DNA of 64,000 bases from Clostridia bacterium (GCA_900764045.1 CAAFMN010000085.1:62001-126000), one strand, 5' to 3'; positions 50,738 to 60,026 are shown, numbered from the stretch's first letter. Notes: a model not told the origin generated them from the sequence alone. Numbers and translations are program-made.

Positions 50738-52110
50738 AGTTTTTCCGCTTCCTTATGTAGTATTGATTCCAGCTCTGACGGACTCCACTGGACCAGATCA
50801 AATTGAAAATTCTGGATAAACTGCTTTACAAACCTTTCCTTCTGATTCCAGCATTTCCTGCCGGATGCCGTTTGGTAAACACATTTTTCATACATTCTTC
50901 CTGTGTACCTGATTCTGCTAAGCGCGCTTCCATAATCCAATGTTTGAAGCGGCGTTCCCCCGCCTTCCGCAGATGAGCGCGAAACAACAGCCATACTATC
51001 CCATACTATAGATAAGGCGCCGCTCTCATCCTGATGATCGGCTTCCATCAAAAGTCTCAAAAGCTGCGGCGTATCGCTCTTTTCCAAAAGAGTCTTATCC
51101 GCATGCATCTCTATCAGCCTCGCTGTATCTCGGCACAATTCCTCCGGCAGTCCCTGCGAACGCATATACTCTTCTGCCATCTGCGCGCCAGCCGGCGCAT
51201 GAAGATATCCATCGCTGGTCTTACGGTATCCGATATCGTGCAGCAACGCCGCATAGGAAAGCACCTTTCTGGCATAGGGTGTCAGCTCGTGTCGGCGGTC
51301 TTTCTGCCTCGCTTTTTCATTCTTAAACAGCCTGCGCGCCTGAAAAAATACCCGAAGCATATGTCTGTCCTTCTGACGGAATGGATAGACGATGCCATGC
51401 CGATTCGGAACCAAATCATGTCCCCGCATCGTCCGCATCATAAAAGCGGCCGCCGCTTCATACTCCTGCGGCATTTTTTCATCTAAAAATAATTCCGTCC
51501 GATATTGTTCCAAAAAGTCTTTAAGTAATGTCTGACGTTCCTGCCAATAGATTCTGGCACTGGGACTTTTCATCCAATTGCAATCCAAAAATTCCGGAGA
51601 ATTCTTTTGAATCCGCTGATATGTCTGTTCAAAGGACTGTTCCTCCTCTAGACTTTCCGCCATGCAGTCAAACACAACAGCAATCGCTCCGCATTCATCC
51701 AGAAGATCGGCCTCCATCAGAATCTGCAGCTCCGGTGTAAGCTCAGCTTCAAATCGCTCAGGCTGCTTCAGATACTCTTTATGAGAGTGCAGTCGGATAC
51801 AATAGCATACCTTTCGAATAAAGTTCGGTTCATATCCCTCATTGCGCAGATAGGCCTCTGCCAACGCAGCGCCGATCTCCGCATGATCCTCGCCGTTTTT
51901 GGCATAATATCCGATATCATGCAGCACCGCGGCACACAGGAGCACCTCTGGATCCGCGTTTTCTCCATCCTCATTCCATATACGCTGCGCCCACTGCGCT
52001 ACCCGCAGTGTATGTGATTCTCGGCTTCGAAAAGGGAATCTTCCTCTATAACCGTTCAGTACCATCCTCATATATAAGATTATGGATTCCCATTGCGGTT
52101 TGCTTATCAT
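50734..52110 (-). CDS. Tandem HD-domain protein, probable phosphohydrolase
   Basis: 458 residues. Two homologous HD domains: the first has SHTLRV (His33), VLHDIGY (His64-Asp65) and MEADLLDECGAIAVVFD; the second repeats this as RHMLRV, LLHDIGY (about residue 291) and MEADHQDESGALSIVWD. Both retain His-His-Asp metal ligands, so both may be active. HD proteins hydrolyse nucleotides or other phosphoesters; the substrate is unknown. The ATG at 52110 has GGAGG 9 bases upstream but overlaps the preceding gene by 65 bases. ATGs at 52071 and 52065 would shorten the overlap but lack signals. Confidence 0.82.
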   Translation of the reverse strand: MISKPQWESIILYMRMVLNGYRGRFPFRSRESHTLRVAQWAQRIWNEDGENADPEVLLCAAVLHDIGYYAKNGEDHAEIGAALAEAYLRNEGYEPNFIRKVCYCIRLHSHKEYLKQPERFEAELTPELQILMEADLLDECGAIAVVFDCMAESLEEEQSFEQTYQRIQKNSPEFLDCNWMKSPSARIYWQERQTLLKDFLEQYRTELFLDEKMPQEYEAAAAFMMRTMRGHDLVPNRHGIVYPFRQKDRHMLRVFFQARRLFKNEKARQKDRRHELTPYARKVLSYAALLHDIGYRKTSDGYLHAPAGAQMAEEYMRSQGLPEELCRDTARLIEMHADKTLLEKSDTPQLLRLLMEADHQDESGALSIVWDSMAVVSRSSAEGGGTPLQTLDYGSALSRIRYTGRMYEKCVYQTASGRKCWNQKERFVKQFIQNFQFDLVQWSPSELESILHKEAEKL

Positions 52111-52321
52111 CCTCCTGCTCCTCCCGTATCACTGCCCAATTGGACTGTGAGTTTTCCTCTTTCGGATTTCCATCTCTGAAGCCCTGAATAAAGCGTCCTA
52201 AAAACAGCAGCACCAGAATGATCGGTACGATGAGTAAAGCCTCTCCAATAACGCTGAACAGCCAGCGGAAAGATCTCTGTCTCTCCTCTGACTGTGTCTT
52301 TTCTGTATTCTTTTGCTCCAT
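52046..52321 (-). CDS. Small single-span membrane protein, unrecognised
   Basis: 91 residues from ATG 52321, which overlaps the stop of the ACT gene (TGATG); a GTG one codon earlier is equally possible. A charged N-terminus, one membrane helix (about 19-42) and an acidic, Gln/Asp-rich cytoplasmic or external tail. No family recognised. Its 3' end overlaps the start region of the tandem HD gene by 65 bases, suggesting tight translational coupling. Confidence 0.6.
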   Translation of the reverse strand: MEQKNTEKTQSEERQRSFRWLFSVIGEALLIVPIILVLLFLGRFIQGFRDGNPKEENSQSNWAVIREEQEDDKQTAMGIHNLIYEDGTERL

Positions 52322-52761
52322 CACGAATAAAGTCTCGCATGAACCTCTTCCGACGTCAAGGCATGCATTCCTTCCTCTTGAAGGATCTCATCTGCTCTTC
52401 GGTTATCTTCCGTCTTGAAAATAATCATCGCGTGCTGATCGAGCTTCGTTCCGAACGCATACATATATTCCACATTCAGGTGTCTGTCCGCAAACAGCCG
52501 TACAACATTGAGAAGCCCGCCCGGAGTATCATTGACATCGATTGCCAGTACATCCGTCGCCTTGACGACAAAGCCGTTCTCCTGCAGCACCTCTTCTCCC
52601 TTGGCAGGGTCGGATAGGATCATACGCAATACGCCGAACTCTGTCGTGTCCGATACGGAAACACCGTTGATATCAATTCCTGCGTCCGCCAGAACCTGAA
52701 ACGTAGAGGCGAGGCTGCCGGGTCTGTTCTCGACAATAATGGACAATTGCTGTAATGACAT
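52321..52761 (-). CDS. Tandem ACT-domain protein
   Basis: 146 residues, ATG after AGGAGGAA. Two ACT domains: about 3-67 (LSIIVENRPGSLASTFQVLADAGI) and about 70-140 (DVLAIDVNDTPGGLLNVVRLF). The Gly at the ligand-binding turn of each is kept (RPGSL, TPGGL). Such stand-alone proteins bind amino acids and often regulate metabolic enzymes; the ligand and partner here are not known. Three bases separate it from ppk. Confidence 0.88.
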   Translation of the reverse strand: MSLQQLSIIVENRPGSLASTFQVLADAGIDINGVSVSDTTEFGVLRMILSDPAKGEEVLQENGFVVKATDVLAIDVNDTPGGLLNVVRLFADRHLNVEYMYAFGTKLDQHAMIIFKTEDNRRADEILQEEGMHALTSEEVHARLYS

Positions 52762-52763
52762 GA

Positions 52764-54899
52764 TTATTCCTCCTGATCTTTATATTCTTCGTCTTCTTCC
52801 GGCGCTTCCATCGGCTGGAAGATCTTATGCGTCACTGCCGTATCATACTGCTTGGCGGCCTCGATAGCCTCCGCATAAAAAGTCTCCTGACAATTTAACG
52901 GAGTCTTTCCTCTTCCGTCCACCTTAACATAATTTCCATCCTGATCCATCAGGCGCGCTTTCTGCGTATCGCCCAAAAAAGTCTCCAAGATATCCCACAG
53001 GCGCTCTTTCAGACGGCTGTCCTCAATTGGAAAGAGCAATTCTACTCTTCGGTCAAGGTTTCGCGGCATCCAGTCCGCGCTGGAGAGGTAATATTCCTCA
53101 TTCCCGTCATTATAGAAGTAGAAGATCCGGCTGTGCTCCAACAGCCAGCCCACAATGCTCCGTACCCGTATATTTTCAGACACACCGGGGATTCCCGGCC
53201 GCAGCGTACAAATGCCGCGAACGATCAGATCGATCTTGACTCCGGCGCTGGAGGCCTCATAGAGACGGGCGATAATCTCCGGGTCCAGCAGAGAATTCAT
53301 CTTGGCGACAATGCGTGCCTCCCGTCCGGCAAGGGCATGTTCCGTCTCACGGCGAATCAACTCATCAAATTTTTTTCTCAATCCCAATGGCGCTGCCGCG
53401 ACCTTACGGAACGCCGGAGGATCACCGTATCCTGTCAGCGAGTTAAAAAGTGCCGAAGCATCCATTCCAAACGGTTCCTTCGCAGTAAAATATCCGATAT
53501 CCGTATAAAGCCGGGCCGTTACATCATTGTAATTTCCGGTACTCATATGTACGTACCGGCGGATCCTATCCTCATCCCGGCGGACGACAATCGTTACTTT
53601 ACAATGCGTCTTCAGTCCCAACAGTCCATATACTACATGACAGCCGGCTTTCTCCAGCTTTTTGGCCCACTGGATATTGTTCTCCTCATCAAAACGCGCC
53701 TTTACTTCTACCAGTACCGTTACCTGCTTGCCGTTTTCCGCGGCCTTGGAAAGGGCCTGTACAATAGGCGAATTTCCGCTGACACGGTACAATGTCTGTT
53801 TGATTGCCAAAACTCCCGGATCCTCTGCCGCCCTTTTGATAAAATTGACCACCGGCTGAAAACTCTCATAGGGATGATGCATCAGGATATCATGCTTGCG
53901 TATCGCCGCAAAAAGATCTTCTTCTCCCAAAAGATCTGCCGGGGTCTGCGGAATCAGATCCGGCTTCTTCAGATGCTCCATCGGCATGAGTTTACCTACA
54001 CGCGAGATAAAACTGATATCCATCGGGCCGTCATACATATACAGATCCCGTTCCCGAATCTCCAGCGCGTCCATCAGGTACCGTACAAGAGCGGGATCGG
54101 CTCCCTCCGGCATCTCCAGGCGTACCGCCTGCCCACGCTTTCTCTGCTTCAGTGACTGCTCCATCTCTTTTAAGAGGTCATGCGCTTCCTCTTCCTGAAA
54201 ATTCAGATCTCCGCTGCGCGTAATTCTGTAGCATGCGCTGCGCAGAATCTTTTGCTTTGGGAAGAGCTGATCCAGGAACAATCGGAGAATCTCCTCCAGA
54301 AGAATGTAGGAACCATCCGGAAGAGCTACCAGTCTCGGCAGCACGCCCGGCACCTGTACTGTTGCAAAACGCGGAGCCTCTCCCTGGGGATCCTCCAGGA
54401 AAAGAGCAATATTCAGGCTTTTATTGAGAATCAGAGGAAACGGTCTGGATGGATCCACTGCCATTGGCGTCAATACCGGATACAGATCTGTCTCAAAGAG
54501 TTCCTGCAGATACTGCCTGTCTTCCGCTGTAAACTCGGGCTCTCCGATCAGGCGGAACCCTTCTTTTTTTAGCTGCGGAATCAGGATACGGTTATAGATC
54601 CCATAGACCTCTTCCATCATCGCGTGCGCCCGCTCCGCAATCCTTTTCTTCTGTTGTTTGGGCGTAAGTCCGGCCGGATCCGGTTTATCATATCCCATCT
54701 GAATCTGATCCTTGATTCCTGCCACACGCACCATAAAGAACTCATCCAGATTGGATAAAGTGATCGCTAAGAATTTGGCCCTCTCCAAAAGCGGATTTTT
54801 GGTATCCCTGGCTTCATCCAACACCCTCTGATTAAACTCCAGCCAGGACAGCTCACGGCTGATATAATATTGCGGCTCTTTGAATCGGTTCTCTGCCAT
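52764..54899 (-). CDS. ppk1: Polyphosphate kinase 1
   Basis: 711 residues. ISRELSWLEFNQRVLDEA, TLSNLDEFFMVRVAG, and KTHCKVTIVVRRDED are hallmark Ppk1 segments; RYVHMSTGNYND carries the catalytic histidine that becomes phosphorylated. The enzyme reversibly transfers phosphate from ATP to polyphosphate. The Glu/Asp-rich C-terminal tail is short. It lies two bases after ppx, so synthesis and breakdown enzymes are co-expressed. Confidence 0.96.
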   Translation of the reverse strand: MAENRFKEPQYYISRELSWLEFNQRVLDEARDTKNPLLERAKFLAITLSNLDEFFMVRVAGIKDQIQMGYDKPDPAGLTPKQQKKRIAERAHAMMEEVYGIYNRILIPQLKKEGFRLIGEPEFTAEDRQYLQELFETDLYPVLTPMAVDPSRPFPLILNKSLNIALFLEDPQGEAPRFATVQVPGVLPRLVALPDGSYILLEEILRLFLDQLFPKQKILRSACYRITRSGDLNFQEEEAHDLLKEMEQSLKQRKRGQAVRLEMPEGADPALVRYLMDALEIRERDLYMYDGPMDISFISRVGKLMPMEHLKKPDLIPQTPADLLGEEDLFAAIRKHDILMHHPYESFQPVVNFIKRAAEDPGVLAIKQTLYRVSGNSPIVQALSKAAENGKQVTVLVEVKARFDEENNIQWAKKLEKAGCHVVYGLLGLKTHCKVTIVVRRDEDRIRRYVHMSTGNYNDVTARLYTDIGYFTAKEPFGMDASALFNSLTGYGDPPAFRKVAAAPLGLRKKFDELIRRETEHALAGREARIVAKMNSLLDPEIIARLYEASSAGVKIDLIVRGICTLRPGIPGVSENIRVRSIVGWLLEHSRIFYFYNDGNEEYYLSSADWMPRNLDRRVELLFPIEDSRLKERLWDILETFLGDTQKARLMDQDGNYVKVDGRGKTPLNCQETFYAEAIEAAKQYDTAVTHKIFQPMEAPEEDEEYKDQEE

Positions 54900-54901
54900 C
54901 C

Positions 54902-56452
54902 TCAGTACCCCCTTTTGATGCTTAACTTCAAATCCAATCCGAATACATCCCGGATATATTCCTCAAAGCTGTGCAGCTTCCAGATCTCCAATGTCGCGTT
55001 CTCTCTGGCTGCTGCTGAGATTCCAAGGCAGCCTCCATGGACACTGACTTTCACATTTTTCAATTTTCCTTTATGGCTGTAATCCATCGCGTTCGCTAAG
55101 CGAAGGATTCCCGTGAGTTTTGCAATGGCAAGACGATTCTTACGGCCGAACTGCATGAAGTCCACATCGTCCTCATACACGCTTCCTCCCTCATGGAAGC
55201 GCACCATCATAGCAATCATACTTTGCTCCTCCGCACTGATCCCGGTAAATTCCGCAGAACCAACAATCGTCGCTGAATGCGCCGCATGATCGCTTAATCC
55301 TAAGAACTTTCCGGAATCATGAAGAAGAATACCAATCTGAAGCATCAGGTGGTGCCTTTCATTGAGTCCATGCGCCTTACTGAGCGCGCCGAATAAGAGT
55401 TCCGCATACTCCTGCACCTGTCTTGCATGCTCCATATCACAGTGGAACATCCGTGCCAACATCCTGGTATAGGAGAGAATATCCTCAAAAGATTGCATAC
55501 GCTGCAGCCTGTTTTGCTGCGTTCCCGCCAATTCCCACAGCACGCCGTCGGACAGTCCCGCGAAAGAGAACAATATCTCGTTCGCCCTGGTAATGCCGCA
55601 GAAGGTATGTATGATCAGCATGCTGGGGACGATGAGTTCCGCCCTCTCCTGCTCCATTCCGTACTTTTCCGCAATATCTCTGGATGACATCCCAAGGATC
55701 GTCTGATAGACTTCTTCAAAACGGTTCGTTCCGATTCTGCCCCATTGTACGTCTCCGATCTCTTCCTTACCGCATATACGATATACATTTTCACTGACGC
55801 CGCCGCTCACAAGATAGTGTTCGTATTTTTCTTCAACCTCTTCCCGAAGGATGAAATCCGTATTGCTTATCATAAATTCTTCCATGACCTGTGGGAACCG
55901 GAGCGTCTGCGCCTCAATCGACGCCAGCATCTGCCGTACTCGAAGCGCGCCGATCTGAGTACTCTGGCTAAAGGCTAATCCTGACGAATCAAACGCGGCA
56001 ATCTGCATGGTTCCTGAACCTATATGGGTATATAATAGTCCCTGCGCCGACCGTTTTCGAAAATCCGGCACCGCCGCGAAAGCCGCCTGTCTTGTTAGAT
56101 AGCGCTCCTCCGAATGGTTCAGAATCTCAATCGTATATCCGGTCCGCACACGGATCTGTTCAATCACATAATCTCGGTTGGCTGCCTCCCGCATGGCCGT
56201 CGTCGCGACGACACGCTTTTCCCGTACCTTATACTCCCGCATCAGTCGCTTGAATCCGGAGAGGACCTGGCACACCTCATCAATCATTTCCGGCGAGATT
56301 CTTCCCTTAGAGAATGTATCCCGTCCAATAGCTACCGACCGGACGACATTTTCCAACACCTGCGTCTCGCCCGATTCCATAAGCTGTATAATCTTTAAGC
56401 GGATGGATGCCGAACCGATATCAATCGCTCCGATGGTTCTATACTTCTGCAT
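54902..56452 (-). CDS. ppx: Exopolyphosphatase/guanosine pentaphosphate phosphatase, Ppx/GppA family
   Basis: 516 residues from ATG 56452 (AGGAGG 9 bases upstream, inside tadA). The actin-like N-terminal domain begins TIGAIDIGSASIRLKI; VATTAMREAANRDYVIEQI and LLYTHIGSGTMQIAAF are family segments. A C-terminal HD-like region (about 325-470; MLQIGILLHDSGKFLGLSDHA) is present. The phosphate-binding GSGTM differs from the usual GGGS/T form. It degrades polyphosphate and possibly pppGpp. Confidence 0.9.
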   Translation of the reverse strand: MQKYRTIGAIDIGSASIRLKIIQLMESGETQVLENVVRSVAIGRDTFSKGRISPEMIDEVCQVLSGFKRLMREYKVREKRVVATTAMREAANRDYVIEQIRVRTGYTIEILNHSEERYLTRQAAFAAVPDFRKRSAQGLLYTHIGSGTMQIAAFDSSGLAFSQSTQIGALRVRQMLASIEAQTLRFPQVMEEFMISNTDFILREEVEEKYEHYLVSGGVSENVYRICGKEEIGDVQWGRIGTNRFEEVYQTILGMSSRDIAEKYGMEQERAELIVPSMLIIHTFCGITRANEILFSFAGLSDGVLWELAGTQQNRLQRMQSFEDILSYTRMLARMFHCDMEHARQVQEYAELLFGALSKAHGLNERHHLMLQIGILLHDSGKFLGLSDHAAHSATIVGSAEFTGISAEEQSMIAMMVRFHEGGSVYEDDVDFMQFGRKNRLAIAKLTGILRLANAMDYSHKGKLKNVKVSVHGGCLGISAAARENATLEIWKLHSFEEYIRDVFGLDLKLSIKRGY

Positions 56453-56960
56453 TCTGTGACTCCTCCTGCCTCTGTATCCGTTCTCTGCGCCGAAGTTTCT
56501 CAAAAAAGCTTCGCATAAGGCCGGCGCTTTCTTCCTCCAGAACTCCGCGGCATACCTGTGCGCGATGATTGAACCCTGTGTGCTCTAATAAATTCAGAAT
56601 GGAACCGGCACATCCCGCCTTGGGATTCATAGCTCCAATTACAACTTTCGGAATTCTTGCCTGAACGATGGCTCCGGCACACATCGGACAAGGCTCCAGT
56701 GTTACGTAAAGTGTAGTATTCTCCAGCCGCCAATCTCCCATAAAATCCGCCGCCTGATGGATTGCCTCGATCTCCGCATGCGCCAGCGGACTTCCCAATG
56801 CGTTTCTTCGGTTATAGCCCCGCCCGATAATCTGTCCCTGATAGACAATCACCGCGCCAATCGGCGTATCCTCTGCTTCAGCGGCTTTTCTGGCGAGCCG
56901 CAGTGCTTCCTGCATATATTCTATATCCTCTTGCTGCTCTTCCACATCCGCCGCCCCCAT
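56439..56960 (-). CDS. tadA: tRNA-specific adenosine deaminase
   Basis: 173 residues. The cytidine-deaminase zinc site is HAE (His61, Glu63) and PCPMC (Cys91, Cys94). TadA converts adenosine 34 of tRNA-Arg(ACG) to inosine. NPKAGCAGSILNLL is typical of TadA. ATG 56960 has only a weak AGAGAG signal; an internal ATG at 56915 after AAGAGGA is an alternative start that removes an acidic extension. First gene of the long downstream run. Confidence 0.92.
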   Translation of the reverse strand: MGAADVEEQQEDIEYMQEALRLARKAAEAEDTPIGAVIVYQGQIIGRGYNRRNALGSPLAHAEIEAIHQAADFMGDWRLENTTLYVTLEPCPMCAGAIVQARIPKVVIGAMNPKAGCAGSILNLLEHTGFNHRAQVCRGVLEEESAGLMRSFFEKLRRRERIQRQEESQNAEV

Positions 56961-56985
56961 TTCTCTCTATATGTATATCAGTTTT

Positions 56986-57014
56986 ATTCTATCACAATCT
57001 GTCTTCTTATGCAA
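56986..57014 (-). promoter_or_regulatory. Promoter of the tadA-ppx-ppk run
   Basis: On the minus strand TTGCAT (57014-57009), 17-base spacer, TAGAAT (56991-56986) with an extended TGA. The start is about 20 bases before tadA. Confidence 0.75.
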
Positions 57015-57039
57015 CCTTGAATACGAATCCCGAAAGAAG

Positions 57040-58149
57040 TCACTGCAACCCCAAAAGCATCGCGTATCGCGTACTGTACCAGGCGACAGCGTCTTCAAAA
57101 TCGCTCAGAAATACCGAGGGATCGTATTCCAAAAGCCCCAGTTCTACACAAAAACCAGGCCGATTATACCGCATACGGAACCAGTTTTCAAATCCGCCGC
57201 CATAGCGTACCGGATCCGAAGTCGCATCCGGTAGATAAAAGCCGCAAACTTCCTCCAAAAGCTCTGCCAATTCCGCATCGCCGGGCACGCTTCCGCTATA
57301 GGTATCCTGCCAATACACACAGTGACCATAATTATGAAACGAAAACATTCTCTCAAAATCATGTTCCTCACACAGCTGTATGAGAGCCTGCGTCTCCGGT
57401 TCCGACGCTTCATAAGGTCCCTTCGACATTGCGGCATCCGGCTGCGTTCCGCCTTCTGCTTCTTCCCACGCGATCGGGAAATTCCGGTTCAGATTGGCTC
57501 CGTTGCCATTGCAGGAATAATCGTACCTTGCTGCCTCCAGATCAGGACATGTCCACAACGGCGTCTCTTCATGATTACTGATCTCAAAGCCATCCGGATT
57601 GGTCATCGGAACAATGTAAAATGTATAATTCTGCAGAATCTCTGCAATATTATATCCGCCATAGCTTTCCCAGGCCGCTGCCGTCTCCGTATACTCCCTA
57701 AGGCAGCGCATCATATAATTTACTGTACTGAATTCACAGCCATGGATCGCTGCGACATAGAGGACCTCTGCCTCTCCATTGCCCAGTTTCACGAGCGGAA
57801 TCTCTCTCCCCATAGCACTATATCCCAGCGTATCCAGTCTCACCAGTTCCGGATACAGAATACTTAATTCGGCCAATTCCTCCATCATTCCGGTATAAGT
57901 ATACATCTGTTCCATCCCAGGCTCCGGCACGGAATCCTCCGTGCTCGAATCTTCCGCACTGAAATCTTCTACATAAGAAATATCCGGAATACTCTCGTTT
58001 TCTCCATATTCCGGCGCTGAGTCCAGCTCCGAGCTTTCCTCATCCAAGTATTGCCGAATCCTGTCCTCCCACTCACCAAGAGAGCTGTAGCATCCGCCGA
58101 ACGCGAAAAACAGCAACATTGTCAAAACGATCCATACCCACTTTTTCAT
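57040..58149 (-). CDS. M14-family zinc carboxypeptidase lipoprotein
   Basis: 369 residues from ATG 58149 (GGGGG 8 bases upstream). The signal peptide ends in a lipobox FGGC. An acidic Ser/Glu linker (about 25-75) is followed by an M14 domain with zinc ligands HGCE and the later His of SFHNYG, the substrate motif NGANLNRNFP, and catalytic Glu in CVELG. Such exported enzymes trim peptides or peptidoglycan stem peptides. It lies 85 bases after the VanS-like gene on the same strand, so it may belong to that regulon; this is inference. Confidence 0.88.
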   Translation of the reverse strand: MKKWVWIVLTMLLFFAFGGCYSSLGEWEDRIRQYLDEESSELDSAPEYGENESIPDISYVEDFSAEDSSTEDSVPEPGMEQMYTYTGMMEELAELSILYPELVRLDTLGYSAMGREIPLVKLGNGEAEVLYVAAIHGCEFSTVNYMMRCLREYTETAAAWESYGGYNIAEILQNYTFYIVPMTNPDGFEISNHEETPLWTCPDLEAARYDYSCNGNGANLNRNFPIAWEEAEGGTQPDAAMSKGPYEASEPETQALIQLCEEHDFERMFSFHNYGHCVYWQDTYSGSVPGDAELAELLEEVCGFYLPDATSDPVRYGGGFENWFRMRYNRPGFCVELGLLEYDPSVFLSDFEDAVAWYSTRYAMLLGLQ

Positions 58150-58234
58150 ATCGGATTCCCCCATCCTTGTGATTCTTCCTCTTAACTATACCATGGGTAT
58201 TTCTTATATACTTAACTTTTCCCTTAATATTTTC

Positions 58235-59341
58235 TTACGTTCCTGCTTTCTGTAAACGGTTTAATAACACCGTAAACTCTGTATACTGATCATTGCTGAC
58301 AACACTGATCTCTCCGTGGTGCAGCTCTACCAATTGTTTTGCGATTGCGAGTCCCAGTCCCGCGCCGCCTCCATTTGTGCCACGCGAAGGATCTACCCGA
58401 TAAAATTTTTCAAAAAGCCGTTGAAGCTTCTGCGGCGGGATCCTGTCTCCGGCGTTTCTGACACTGACTCTGATCTGCTTTTCATTCTGTAGGGCGCTTA
58501 AGACGATCGCAGTCCCCTCATGACTATAGCTGATGGCGTTTCTCAGAAGATTATCAAACACCCGCGCAAGCTTATCCGCGTCTCCCATCACCTTTAATCC
58601 GGCTTCAATATGCTGTTCCAATACCAGATTTTTCGCCGCGAAAGACGGATAGAACTCATCGGAAATCTGATATAGCATCATCGTCAGATCCAGAGGCGCT
58701 TCGGAGAGCTCAATGGATTGCAGATTAAACCGCGTAATCTCAAAAAACTCATCGATCAACTGTTCCAAGCGGTATGCCTTATTCAATGCTATTCCCGTAT
58801 ATTTGGCTCTTAACTCTGGAGTCAGCTCCGGCGCTTCAGACAGCAGTGACAAATACCCTACAATGGATGTCAGGGGTGTCTTAAGATCATGCGCCAGATA
58901 AACCACCAGATCATTCTTACGCTGTTCCGCCTCCTTGGCAATCTGAGAACTGCGGAAGATCGAATACTGAATATCCTTCAGCTGAATTTCCGTACTCTTC
59001 AAACGCTCCGGATAACTTGAGACTTCTTTCTCCGGCATCAACAGAACATTTAAGTCCCGATTGATCTGCTCTGAATACTTCGCACAGAAATAAATTCTGC
59101 GTACCGCAATCGCAAGCACCACCAGAAAGTAAACAATTCCGGCCACCACAATCCATACGTTTGAAAGCCAGTAATAGCTCTCTACAGGCAGGATCCCGTA
59201 GAGAAAGTTTGTGATTGGTGTCTGCAGCACGGTTTGATACAGCCAGAGCATGATTATACAAAATGCACTCCAAAGCAGCAGATACAAAAAGAAGCGCCAT
59301 ATCTGTCCCTTGGCGAAATTGACCTTTTTATCCTTTTTCAA
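58235..59341 (-). CDS. VanS-like sensor histidine kinase
   Basis: 368 residues, TTG start overlapping the response regulator gene by 14 bases. Two membrane helices (about 16-38 and 60-82) enclose a short external loop. The H-box is LAHDLKTPLTSI with His151; the N, F and G boxes are DNLLRNAISYSH, FEKFYRVDP and GLGLAIAKQLVELH. The overall pattern is that of VanS from glycopeptide-resistance systems. No VanH, VanA-type ligase or VanX gene is present. Confidence 0.88.
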   Translation of the reverse strand: MKKDKKVNFAKGQIWRFFLYLLLWSAFCIIMLWLYQTVLQTPITNFLYGILPVESYYWLSNVWIVVAGIVYFLVVLAIAVRRIYFCAKYSEQINRDLNVLLMPEKEVSSYPERLKSTEIQLKDIQYSIFRSSQIAKEAEQRKNDLVVYLAHDLKTPLTSIVGYLSLLSEAPELTPELRAKYTGIALNKAYRLEQLIDEFFEITRFNLQSIELSEAPLDLTMMLYQISDEFYPSFAAKNLVLEQHIEAGLKVMGDADKLARVFDNLLRNAISYSHEGTAIVLSALQNEKQIRVSVRNAGDRIPPQKLQRLFEKFYRVDPSRGTNGGGAGLGLAIAKQLVELHHGEISVVSNDQYTEFTVLLNRLQKAGT

Positions 59342-60026
59342 CTTTGTACCCCACGCCCCAAACCGTCTTGATCCAGCGAGGCTTTCTGGCCGGTTCCCCC
59401 AGCTTTTCCCGAAGGCGTCGGATATGAACCATCACCGTATTGTTGCAATCCAGATATTTTTCCTGCCATACCTGCTCGAAAAGCTCCTCCGAAGAGACGA
59501 CCTGTCCCTGATTCTCACATAAAACCCATAGAATTTTAAATTCGATCGGAGTTAAAGAAATCTTCTTTCCGTATAAGAGGCATTCATGCGTAGCCCGATT
59601 CATTATGAGTCCGCCCAGATCCAACCCATCCTGATCTTCCACTGTAGCCGCTCCGCTGTAACGTTTGGCTCTTCTAAGCTGCGCCTTTACCCTCGCCATC
59701 AGTTCCAACGGATTAAATGGTTTGGTTACGTAATCATCCGCTCCCAGGCTCAGGCCATTGATCTTATCCATATCCTCCCCTCTCGCTGTCAGCATGATGA
59801 TGGGATAGGTATGACGCTCCCGAATTCGGCAGCATATATCAAAACCGGACAGATCCGGCAGCATGATATCCAAAATGGCCAGATCCGGCTGATTCTGTTC
59901 AATCGCCGTAAGCGCTTCCTTGCCATTATAGCACTTAATCACCTGGAATCCTTCATTGGACAGGTAGACCTCCAGAAGATCCGTGATCTCCCGTTCATCG
60001 TCCACCACCAATATCTTTTCCTGCAT
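59328..60026 (-). CDS. VanR-like response regulator, OmpR family
   Basis: 232 residues from ATG 60026 after AAAGGGGGG. Receiver domain with VVDDER, the phosphoacceptor Asp53 in LAILDIMLPD and Lys in DDYVTKPFNP. An OmpR-type winged helix follows (LTPIEFKILWVLCENQGQVVS, IKTVWGVGYKVE). The sequence is very close in pattern to VanR. It is encoded 23 bases after gtrA, so yfhO-gtrA-vanR-vanS may be one transcript. Confidence 0.92.
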   Translation of the reverse strand: MQEKILVVDDEREITDLLEVYLSNEGFQVIKCYNGKEALTAIEQNQPDLAILDIMLPDLSGFDICCRIRERHTYPIIMLTARGEDMDKINGLSLGADDYVTKPFNPLELMARVKAQLRRAKRYSGAATVEDQDGLDLGGLIMNRATHECLLYGKKISLTPIEFKILWVLCENQGQVVSSEELFEQVWQEKYLDCNNTVMVHIRRLREKLGEPARKPRWIKTVWGVGYKVEKG

